DNA of 8,306 nucleotides, taken from Campylobacterales bacterium (lineage in GTDB: Bacteria; Campylobacterota; Campylobacteria; Campylobacterales; Thiovulaceae). Where the stretch lies: positions 1 through 8,306 of the forward strand of contig DTUW01000063.1 of NCBI GenBank assembly GCA_012963895.1. The letters are read 5' to 3'. Below, one piece after another: positions 1 to 6,450 of the stretch (position 1 is the first letter of the stretch; every line of letters starts with the position of its first letter). Both the position numbers and the translations under genes were made by a program. A model generated the notes under the pieces. That model did no database searches and was not told the DNA's origin. It saw only the letters and a list, made by a program, of their open reading frames with translations.

Positions 1-36
1 GAATGGTGGAACTTCTGCGAATGGCGGAACTTCTGG
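1..36 (+). repeat. 18-bp tandem repeat, two visible copies, coding NGGTSA/NGGTSG
   Basis: Bases 1-18 and 19-36 are the same 18-mer, GAATGGYGGAACTTCTGS, with two differences (T/C at 7/25 and C/G at 18/36). In frame they encode two hexapeptides rich in Gly, Thr and Ser, suited to a flexible linker. The array begins at the window edge, so its true copy number is unknown. It stops sharply at base 37, where charged residues (KEEKYLER) begin. Confidence 0.75.
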
Positions 37-1066
37 AAAAGAAGAGAAATATTTAGAAAGACCATTTTACAGAGTAGCAACTCTTGCAGGTGAAAGAGAT
101 ATTGGAGACCTTGCAACTATCATTGGTTCATATATCTTCGAAAATAACGAAAAAGAGAGCCTAAATTTTCCTAGTGATTGGAAAGTTGTAGGAGCTGAAC
201 AAGGTGTAACAAGTGGGGCTATTTTAGACCTAAATTACACAATGGAAGATAATTCCACCAAAGAAGTTAGGCTAATTGAAGTTTATAACCAAGCCTATTC
301 TAATATAGCTAAGCTCTACCAGATAGCCGTTCATACTGATGGAAATAATACATATGTTGATATTTTCAATCCAATTGGGGTAAATGAAATCTTCAAACAG
401 AACCAATCAGAGACAACACTAACAGCTATCAGAAACGAATTGGTTGAAATGGTTGAAAATAGCTTAGGTGAAGCTAGTCAAACTTTCACAGAAAATAACC
501 TAACTTTTGGACCTCAATATAGTGAAGATGATATAAATTTTGCCACACCTCAACCACTCACTGTAATATCTTACAAACACAAAGACACACGAGACAACAG
601 CCCTTTTACAAAAGAAGATTTAGAAGCATTGACAGACAGAATATCATATAAATTGACAGACGGAGACCCTGAAACCTCCAACGGCTGGGTTTCAGTGCGA
701 AATGATAAGGTAACCCTTGACGATGGAACTATTGTAATTGAAGCCTATTCACCGAAATATGTAACCAATTGCACCCATACATCTCAATTCAACTATTTCA
801 AGGGTCTGCCAACTTCTATCTATGTCAATTTGACCGATAACAACCAAACTATCCAAGTTTCATATATTAATCCTGACTATATTCGCAAATTGATGGATAG
901 CAATTCCACCTCATCGACTTCACAAGAGATACAGAATATTGTTGAAAGTAGTTTCAAAGATGTTGGAATTGATGTGAGAAACGATGATGTTCCTCCTCCT
1001 GTCCCAGAACAATTTGGACAAGATGCAAATACTTCACAAGTTCCAACCCCAAACGAAAACAGCTAG
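2..1066 (+). CDS. Unrecognised, probably exported tandem-domain protein with seven N-glycosylation sequons (5'-truncated by window edge)
   Basis: The frame is open from base 2, so this is the C-terminal 354 residues of a longer protein. The ATG at 242 falls inside the first domain, has no convincing ribosome site, and is not the real start. A Gly/Thr/Ser linker (residues 1-12, NGGTSA then NGGTSG) leads to two related segments. Each has a strand with IE-Y (IEVYNQAY at 92, IEAYSPKY at 246), a hydrophobic strand pair, an Asn-Pro pair (FNPIGVNEIF, residues 122-131; INPDYIRKLM, 289-298) and a helix. The tail is Pro/Asn-rich. Seven D/E-X-N-X-S/T sequons are present (DLNYT, EDNST, DGNNT, ENNLT, DNNQT, DSNST, DANTS), against none in the other proteins here. 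This points to a periplasmic or surface glycoprotein (inference; any signal peptide is off-window). The strand/NP/helix pattern loosely recalls DUF302-like domains, but I cannot confirm that and assign no function. It converges on the kinase gene with a 2-bp gap. Confidence 0.85.
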   Translation, partial: NGGTSANGGTSGKEEKYLERPFYRVATLAGERDIGDLATIIGSYIFENNEKESLNFPSDWKVVGAEQGVTSGAILDLNYTMEDNSTKEVRLIEVYNQAYSNIAKLYQIAVHTDGNNTYVDIFNPIGVNEIFKQNQSETTLTAIRNELVEMVENSLGEASQTFTENNLTFGPQYSEDDINFATPQPLTVISYKHKDTRDNSPFTKEDLEALTDRISYKLTDGDPETSNGWVSVRNDKVTLDDGTIVIEAYSPKYVTNCTHTSQFNYFKGLPTSIYVNLTDNNQTIQVSYINPDYIRKLMDSNSTSSTSQEIQNIVESSFKDVGIDVRNDDVPPPVPEQFGQDANTSQVPTPNENS

Positions 1067-1068
1067 TT

Positions 1069-2472
1069 TTACCTAATCTCCTGTTGCTCACAAACACAAG
1101 GAATAAAGATGGAGAAGACCGCTCCATCTTCCTTGTTTCTTAGCTCCAATCTCCCTTTCATGTTATCTTCAATAATGGTTTTTGACATATACAATCCGAT
1201 ACCTGTTCCCTTATTCCCCTCTTTGGTGGTGAAATAGGGTTCAAATATCTTATCCTTTATCTCCTCTGGGACACCTCCCCCGTTATCTTCAACTCTAACC
1301 TCCCTATACTCCTCTTCACTAGTTGGGAGAATAGATATTTTTATCTCTCCTTGCCCGTCAGTTCTATTGCTCAAAATTGCATCTTTCGCATTATTGGTCA
1401 AATTCAATATTACCTGCTTGAACTCATTTGGATAACCCATGACGGTATAGTTTTCACCCGTAACAGAGATTTTGATATTTTTGTTTTTCAGTTGTGCAGA
1501 GACAATTTGGAGAATTTCCTCCACTGCATCTCTCAATTTGAAAGGCTCTTTTTGCTTACTCGGTTTAAAGAAATTTCTAAAATCGTCTATCGTCTTAGAC
1601 ATGAAGGAGATATTTTCCATAGCCAATTTTGTAAAGTCCTGAATATATTTCTCATCAAGTTCCCCCCAAATATATGCCTCCTCTATATCTTGAATAGCGA
1701 GGGCTAATGTGTTTAGAGGTTGTCTCCATTGATGGGCAATATTTCCTAACATATCCCCCATAGCAGCCAGTTTAGACTGCTGGATAAGTAATTGGTCTTT
1801 TTCTAAATTTTTCTTTACCTCCTCTTTTACTCTTAGTTCCAATTCTTTATTCAATTTTTCCAATTTTCTATTTAGCTCCTCTATCTGCTTAGTTCTCTCT
1901 GCATTGAGCCTTTCGGCTTCAACCCTTTCGGTAATATCTTGGAACATAATTAGCAGATGAGGTTTATGTTTTATCATCAACTTACCGGCACTAATCTCAA
2001 CAGGGACACTTTTTCCAACCGAATTGACAAAGACATCATCAAAGGAAATTTTTTCGTTACTATCGATAATTCTGACTTTCAAATCTTCAAATGAACATTT
2101 ACTAAATGATTTGAGAAGCTTACGAGCCTCCATATTTAGAAAATTTTCTCTCTTATATTCCAATACATCACAAGCAAACTGATTAACATCTTTGATAATT
2201 CCATCTAGTCCAATAATTATCAACCCATAGGGTAGCTGTTCAACTAACCCCTTAAATCTACTCTCCCCCTCCTGTTCTATATTTTTATATAACTCTCTCA
2301 ACTCTTGGGTATTGATGCTAATAGTATCGTCGAGTAATTTTCTCTCTTTGTCAAATTCAATATATGTCTCTTCTACAAGTTTTAAAAGCTGTTTAGCCTT
2401 CTCTGGTAGATTGGAAATATCTCCACCATTGCCAAAAACTCTGTTTATTTGTCTTCTTAAAAGTCGATGCAT
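1069..2472 (-). CDS. Cytosolic PAS-domain sensor histidine kinase
   Basis: This 467-residue kinase autophosphorylates a histidine using ATP and should pass the phosphate to a response regulator. In order: an N-terminal helical/coiled-coil stretch (about 22-72); a PAS domain (about 73-182, starting FKGLVEQLPYGLIIIGLDG and ending FQDITERVEAERL); a heptad-rich coiled coil (about 183-235); the HisKA helix pair with phospho-acceptor His247 in GNIAHQWRQPLN; and a HATPase_c domain with the N box NLTNNAKDAI (357-366), G1 box EDNGGGVP (395-402), F box FEPYFTTK and G2 box GTGIGLYMSK. All catalytic boxes are intact. No signal peptide or membrane segment is visible, so it senses inside the cell. The HQWRQPL H-box is typical of kinases in Campylobacterota. 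Its ATG directly follows the FIST gene's TAG (0-nt gap), which implies translational coupling and a shared signal pathway. No response regulator gene is in the window, so the partner is unknown. The C-terminus carries a CVC tail of no known meaning. Confidence 0.93.
   Translation of the reverse strand: MHRLLRRQINRVFGNGGDISNLPEKAKQLLKLVEETYIEFDKERKLLDDTISINTQELRELYKNIEQEGESRFKGLVEQLPYGLIIIGLDGIIKDVNQFACDVLEYKRENFLNMEARKLLKSFSKCSFEDLKVRIIDSNEKISFDDVFVNSVGKSVPVEISAGKLMIKHKPHLLIMFQDITERVEAERLNAERTKQIEELNRKLEKLNKELELRVKEEVKKNLEKDQLLIQQSKLAAMGDMLGNIAHQWRQPLNTLALAIQDIEEAYIWGELDEKYIQDFTKLAMENISFMSKTIDDFRNFFKPSKQKEPFKLRDAVEEILQIVSAQLKNKNIKISVTGENYTVMGYPNEFKQVILNLTNNAKDAILSNRTDGQGEIKISILPTSEEEYREVRVEDNGGGVPEEIKDKIFEPYFTTKEGNKGTGIGLYMSKTIIEDNMKGRLELRNKEDGAVFSIFIPCVCEQQEIR
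1096..1136. terminator. Candidate bidirectional terminator hairpin between converging genes
   Basis: AAGATGGAG (1106-1114) and CTCCATCTT (1122-1130) form a perfect 9-bp stem with a 7-nt loop. ACAAGG (1096-1101) and CCTTGT (1131-1136) extend it by 6 bp across a 4-nt bulge. It begins 29 nt after the stop of the left gene and is followed on the plus strand by the T-rich TTCTT. The minus-strand side is also T-rich. It lies inside the 3' end of the kinase gene (codons for EDGAVFSIFIP and neighbours). Neither tail is an uninterrupted T-run, so termination is an inference. Confidence 0.4.
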
Positions 2473-3624
2473 CTACTTCTCCTGAATTAGTGTAAGTGTC
2501 ATAGTCTGATTATGAAAACGGCAATTTTTCAACTCTTTCGAAAATGGGGCTATCTCTCCATATGAATAGAATCCCGTTATCTCAACCTCATCACCTACAT
2601 GCTCCAATAGAACCGATAGCTCCTCTTCTGTAAGCTGGTTGAGAACCAATCTCCGACCAATGCAACTTACAGCTAAACAGTAACTAGGGATATTAGAAGG
2701 TTGAAACCCTGTCATTTTAATAGCATTTTCAGAACCATCGATAAGACCATCAATATTGGTTTTCATAAGTCTTGCCATAGCTCCTTCTGGAACATCTCCA
2801 ACAAAAGTTAAACTTTTTTCCTCTTCATTTATTGCCATAAGAGTTCTAATTACAGGTTTAGAGTTCTCTATATCTCCATCTTCCCAAACATTTAGAGGAA
2901 ATCTAAGACCACCTACTGGTAAATCTTTTTGAAAATCTCCAAGATATTTTTTATATAAGTCCAATGCAGGTTTTCCATCTATCTCATAGACTATATTACC
3001 GCTCGACTTAGTAATAACCCTCTCAATTCCGAAATCGTCCCAACCAGAATCAGAGCCGTAAAAAGTATCAATATCTCCATAAAATCCGATACCGATAGCT
3101 AAAAGTTTTTTAGCTGGTCTATCTGCAATCACATAGGCATGACTAAAATTACGAGTTTCTTCTGCAAGAATACCCCCAGAAATTGGAATTTTGCTATCTG
3201 TTTCTGAATTTAGCCCCTTTACAAACTCTGAACCGTTGATATTGATTGTGTCGGATAGGACTACAATATGTCTCAAATCTTCGTCCATAAGTTGCTGAAC
3301 TATATTTTTTCCAATCTCGAAACTTTTACTAATATCCTCCAATTTTGCGACAGCCAATTTCACTCTGCTTTTTTCAAGTTGGAGAGCCGATGCCACTACT
3401 CCGCTATCAAATATCTCATCTCTGTATATCGTCCCTGCTGAACTCCCACCAACTAATATAGCATTTGGATATAGCTCCCGAATTCCATCAAAATAGAGAT
3501 TTTCTCGTATCTCTTTCGCAACCCCAAACAGAAAAACAATATCTACATTTTCCCTATTCTCTATATTCTCTTTTCGAAACTGCCACCCAGTCTCTCTACT
3601 CCAAAATAGACTATCTATTTTCAA
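2473..3624 (-). CDS. FIST-domain sensory protein (FIST_N + FIST_C)
   Basis: This is a 383-residue soluble protein matching the FIST family, intracellular sensory domains thought to bind small ligands and often found with signalling proteins. The N-terminal FIST region (about 25-210) shows the strand DIVFLFG, the glycine-rich VGGSSAGTI (58-66) and the SGG turn at 149-151. The FIST_C region (about 215-360) ends in the hallmark GFYSYGEIAP (351-360), followed by CRFHNQTMTLTL (368-379). No signal peptide or transmembrane helix is seen, so it should be cytosolic. The start is TTG: an AGGAG site lies 6 nt upstream, an in-frame TAG closes the frame just before it, and the next in-frame ATG is only at residue 113, after much of the first domain. 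It is transcribed before the PAS kinase with no gap, so I infer it delivers or tunes that kinase's signal. The ligand cannot be read from the sequence. Confidence 0.92.
   Translation of the reverse strand: MKIDSLFWSRETGWQFRKENIENRENVDIVFLFGVAKEIRENLYFDGIRELYPNAILVGGSSAGTIYRDEIFDSGVVASALQLEKSRVKLAVAKLEDISKSFEIGKNIVQQLMDEDLRHIVVLSDTININGSEFVKGLNSETDSKIPISGGILAEETRNFSHAYVIADRPAKKLLAIGIGFYGDIDTFYGSDSGWDDFGIERVITKSSGNIVYEIDGKPALDLYKKYLGDFQKDLPVGGLRFPLNVWEDGDIENSKPVIRTLMAINEEEKSLTFVGDVPEGAMARLMKTNIDGLIDGSENAIKMTGFQPSNIPSYCLAVSCIGRRLVLNQLTEEELSVLLEHVGDEVEITGFYSYGEIAPFSKELKNCRFHNQTMTLTLIQEK
2479..2483 (-). promoter_or_regulatory. Ribosome binding site of the kinase gene, inside the FIST gene
   Basis: On the minus strand, AGGAG lies within the last codons of the FIST gene, six bases (AAGTAG) before the kinase ATG; those six bases include the FIST stop codon. 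Ribosomes finishing FIST stop exactly at the kinase start, which favours coupled translation and supports this ATG. Confidence 0.75.
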
Positions 3625-3630
3625 TAACCG

Positions 3631-3635
3631 CTCCT
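3631..3635 (-). promoter_or_regulatory. Ribosome binding site fixing a TTG start for the FIST gene
   Basis: On the minus strand, AGGAG stands six bases (CGGTTA) before TTG. The site's first bases overlap an in-frame TAG, so the coding frame cannot extend further upstream. This makes TTG at 3622-3624 the only start that keeps the whole FIST_N domain. Confidence 0.75.
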
Positions 3636-3654
3636 AAATTTTGCTATTGGAAAA

Positions 3655-3660
3655 ATTCTA
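3655..3660 (-). promoter_or_regulatory. -10-like box for the FIST-kinase unit
   Basis: TAGAAT on the minus strand differs from the TATAAT consensus at one position. It lies about 20 bp upstream of the FIST Shine-Dalgarno site, giving an expected start of transcription only about 20-25 nt before the TTG. No clear -35 is visible, which is normal for sigma-70 promoters in Campylobacterota. Assignment is inferred from position and symmetry with the plus-strand box. Confidence 0.45.
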
Positions 3661-3674
3661 CCAAACCAACTCGA

Positions 3675-3680
3675 TAGAAT
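3675..3680 (+). promoter_or_regulatory. -10-like box for ileS
   Basis: TAGAAT on the plus strand, 15 bp upstream of the ileS Shine-Dalgarno site, would start transcription near 3687 and leave a leader of about 20 nt. That is too short for a T-box or other riboswitch. The region where a -35 would sit overlaps the opposing -10 box, so the two polymerases would compete for the same DNA. Confidence 0.45.
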
Positions 3681-3695
3681 TTCGACATCAAATTT

Positions 3696-3700
3696 AGGAG
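3696..3700 (+). promoter_or_regulatory. Ribosome binding site of ileS
   Basis: AGGAG is followed by an 8-nt spacer (CGAAATAG) and the ATG of ileS, supporting that start. The same 13-nt context (AAATTTAGGAGCG) precedes the FIST start on the other strand. Confidence 0.75.
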
Positions 3701-3708
3701 CGAAATAG

Positions 3709-6450
3709 ATGGATTACAAAGAGACCCTACTACTACCAAAAACAGATTTCCCAATGAGGGGAAACCTCCCAAAAAATGAACCTCATCGATATAAAAAGTG
3801 GTTTGAAAAAGATGTATATAGCAAAATGAAAAAACGGAGAGAGTTTGCTGAAAAGAGCTTCACCCTCCACGATGGTCCTCCATATGCAAATGGAGATATA
3901 CATATAGGACATGCACTCAACAAAATTCTAAAAGACATAATTACAAAATTTCACTATTTCAATGGTGAAAAGGTGCGATTTACTCCGGGTTGGGATTGCC
4001 ATGGGCTTCCAATAGAACAGCAGGTAGAGAAAAAACTAGGAGGTAAAGCGAAAAAAGAGGAGAAGACAACCGAAGAGATTCGCCAACTATGTAGAGAACA
4101 TGCATCTAAATATATCAATATCCAAAAAGAGGGGTTCAAATCTCTTGGGGTGATAGCCGACTGGGACAATCCATATTTGACGATGGATTATAAATTTGAA
4201 GCTAACATATATAGAACCCTGATAGAGATAGCAAAAAAAGGGCTATTAGTTGAAAGAAGTAAGCCGGTCTATTGGTCTTGGGCTGAACGGACGGCACTTG
4301 CTGAGGCAGAAGTTGAATATCAGGATAAGGTATCTGATTCTATATATGTAGCTTTCAAACTCTCTCCAAAAAGTGAAGAGCAGTTAGGGTTTGGAGGCTC
4401 TATTATTATTTGGACGACCACCCCTTGGACACTCCCAGCAAATGTTGGGATTGCTCTAAATCCGAATGAAATATATGTTCTTACAGAAGATGGGTATATT
4501 GTAGCTAAGAAACTTTTAGAAAATTTAGCCGATGAGGTGGGCATATCTTCTAATGTGGTTCGAGAAATTGAAGCTAAAACCCTTGAAAACCTCATCGCTA
4601 TCAATCCACTCAACAATAGAGAGAGCCGAATAGTCTTAGGCGAACATGTCTCTATGGATAATGGAACGGGGGCAGTCCATACCGCACCGGGACACGGAGA
4701 AGATGACTATATAGTTGGTTTGAAATATGGATTACCTGTAATTATGCCGGTTGATGAGACTGGGAAATATGATGAAACCGTAATTAGAGAGAAGCTATTC
4801 CCAAATCCTGAGGAGTGGGTTGGAAAACATATCATGAAAGTAAATGGGGAAATTTTGGAACTTCTCGGCGATGCTCTTCTAAAAGCTACCAAGATAACCC
4901 ACTCATACCCTCACTGTTGGAGGTCTCACACTCCACTAATTTTCCGAGCTACTAAACAGTGGTTTATCGCCATGGATAGCGATGTGAAATTGAGAGATAC
5001 TGCACTATCTGAAATCGAAAAGACCAAATTTATTCCTGCAACAGGTAGAAATAGAATCGGTTCAATGGTTGAGGGTCGTCCAGATTGGTGTATCTCTCGA
5101 CAGAGAGATTGGGGAGTGCCTATCGCTCTATTTAGAGATAAGAGAACGGGAGAGGTGATATTAGATGAAAAGGTTCTAAATTTTATAGCTATGATTTTTG
5201 AGAGAGAAGGAACAGATGTTTGGTATAGCAAACCGATAGAGTATTTCATCAATCCTGCAAGTGGTCTCAATCCGGAACACCTCGAAAAAGTAACCGATAT
5301 TTTAGATGTCTGGTTTGACTCTGGCTCTACTTGGTTTGCTGTTCTTGAAAGTCGCAACTATGATAGTGGCAAGTATCCAGCCGATTTATATCTTGAAGGT
5401 TCAGACCAACATAGAGGTTGGTTCCAGAGTTCATTACTTCTAAGTTGTGCAGTGAAGGGGAAAGCTCCATACCGTTCAGTTCTCACTCACGGATTTACGG
5501 TAGATGCAAAAGGGGAAAAGATGTCCAAATCAAAAGGAAATGTCATCGCCCCTAATAAGGTTGTGAAGCAGTTTGGTAGTGAGATTTTGAGACTATGGGT
5601 AGCTACTTCTGATTACCAAAATGATTTGAAGATTTCAGATGGAATTTTGAAACAGACAGCAGAACAATATAAGAAACTTAGAAATACTTTCAGATTTCTA
5701 TTGGCAAATATCAACGATATTGAAAACTTTGTAGAGCTTTCTAAACTCTCTATATTGGATAGATGGATACTCTCCAAAGCGGGGGAAGTTTTCGAAAGTG
5801 TCCATAGAAACTTTGCAAATTACGATTTTGCTAAGGGATTTGCTATTTTGAATAATTTTATTGTCAATCAACTTAGCGGTATCTACTTAGATAGTTGTAA
5901 AGATAGGCTATATTGCGATGGAAAAGAGGATATTCATCGACGAGCTAGTCAAACCACTATGGCATATATCCTCCAATCTCTCATTGGACTTATCGCCCCT
6001 ATCCTAACCTATACCGCAGACGAGATTTTGGAGTATGCTCCATCTCTAATTAGAGGAGACAAAGAGGATATTTTTGACTTCGAATATATTCCAGTTCCTA
6101 AGGTTGAGAATGAATTTGATGAGAGCTATCTCCTTGAAGTTAGGGAGAAACTAAATAGTATTGTGGATAGGTTGAAAAAGGAGAAAGAGATTAGAAACTC
6201 CTTAGAAGTAGTATTAGTTACTAATAGCTCCACTATCCTCAACCTCGACAGAACAGAAATGGAGGACTTTTTCCTAGTAAGCGAAATAGTGGAAAATGGA
6301 ACGGGGGATAGTTTTGGAACTTTCCAAGTTGCTAATGATACTTTTTCAGTTGTAAAAGCCCCTAAATATCGATGTCCTCGATGTTGGAGATATAAATCTG
6401 AAAAAGAAGAGGGGCTATGTGATAGATGTGATGAGGTGGTAAATGGTTGA
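3709..6450 (+). CDS. ileS: Isoleucyl-tRNA synthetase
   Basis: Class I synthetase that charges tRNA-Ile with isoleucine using ATP and hydrolyses mischarged Val-tRNA-Ile, in the cytosol. At 913 residues it has the usual bacterial length. Visible in order: the adenylation motif GPPYANGDIHIGHALNK with HIGH at 65-68; the start of the CP1 editing insert with WTTTPWTLPAN (from 235); the editing-site segment GTGAVHTAPGHGEDDY (around 319-334); SRQRDWGVP and the second half of the Rossmann fold with DVWFDSGSTWFA and GSDQHRGWFQSSLL; KMSKS at 604-608; the helical anticodon-binding domain; and a C-terminal zinc knuckle CPRCW...CDRC (Cys889, 892, 904, 907). That knuckle marks the common bacterial type rather than the eukaryote-like type. 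The start has a good AGGAG site. The stop codon is overlapped by a small downstream ORF in another frame. All expected motifs are intact. Confidence 0.98.
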   Translation: MDYKETLLLPKTDFPMRGNLPKNEPHRYKKWFEKDVYSKMKKRREFAEKSFTLHDGPPYANGDIHIGHALNKILKDIITKFHYFNGEKVRFTPGWDCHGLPIEQQVEKKLGGKAKKEEKTTEEIRQLCREHASKYINIQKEGFKSLGVIADWDNPYLTMDYKFEANIYRTLIEIAKKGLLVERSKPVYWSWAERTALAEAEVEYQDKVSDSIYVAFKLSPKSEEQLGFGGSIIIWTTTPWTLPANVGIALNPNEIYVLTEDGYIVAKKLLENLADEVGISSNVVREIEAKTLENLIAINPLNNRESRIVLGEHVSMDNGTGAVHTAPGHGEDDYIVGLKYGLPVIMPVDETGKYDETVIREKLFPNPEEWVGKHIMKVNGEILELLGDALLKATKITHSYPHCWRSHTPLIFRATKQWFIAMDSDVKLRDTALSEIEKTKFIPATGRNRIGSMVEGRPDWCISRQRDWGVPIALFRDKRTGEVILDEKVLNFIAMIFEREGTDVWYSKPIEYFINPASGLNPEHLEKVTDILDVWFDSGSTWFAVLESRNYDSGKYPADLYLEGSDQHRGWFQSSLLLSCAVKGKAPYRSVLTHGFTVDAKGEKMSKSKGNVIAPNKVVKQFGSEILRLWVATSDYQNDLKISDGILKQTAEQYKKLRNTFRFLLANINDIENFVELSKLSILDRWILSKAGEVFESVHRNFANYDFAKGFAILNNFIVNQLSGIYLDSCKDRLYCDGKEDIHRRASQTTMAYILQSLIGLIAPILTYTADEILEYAPSLIRGDKEDIFDFEYIPVPKVENEFDESYLLEVREKLNSIVDRLKKEKEIRNSLEVVLVTNSSTILNLDRTEMEDFFLVSEIVENGTGDSFGTFQVANDTFSVVKAPKYRCPRCWRYKSEKEEGLCDRCDEVVNG
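6433..6438 (+). promoter_or_regulatory. Ribosome binding site of the 37-aa ORF, within the ileS 3' end
   Basis: GAGGTG matches six consecutive bases of the anti-Shine-Dalgarno complement (AGGAGGTGAT) and lies 4 nt before the ATG at 6443, or 6 nt counted from the GAGG core. It sits in the codons for the final residues of IleRS, so translation of the small ORF can be coupled to ileS termination. Confidence 0.55.

Larger units (their letters stand above)
3629..3702. repeat. Nested perfect inverted repeats in the divergent control region
   Basis: The outer arms are 13 bp: CGCTCCTAAATTT (3629-3641) and AAATTTAGGAGCG (3690-3702). The inner arms are 8 bp: AAATTCTA (3653-3660) and TAGAATTT (3675-3682), separated by 14 bp. 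The outer arms contain the ribosome binding sites of FIST and ileS; the inner arms contain the two -10-like boxes. The two flanking genes therefore have mirror-image leaders. Confidence 0.85.

Noticed and set aside
1351..1707. 118-codon plus-strand ORF inside the histidine kinase
   Set aside because: It is antisense to the conserved HisKA and HATPase regions, has no ribosome site, and its translation shows no recognisable domain; it is a shadow of the kinase gene.
3636..3708. T-box or other leader riboswitch controlling ileS
   Set aside because: The gap is only 84 bp, the predicted leader is about 20 nt, and no T-box sequence or specifier stem is visible.
4926..5357. 143-codon minus-strand ORF inside ileS
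   Set aside because: It lies opposite highly conserved IleRS motifs and has low-complexity Ser/Arg composition without any domain; it is a shadow.
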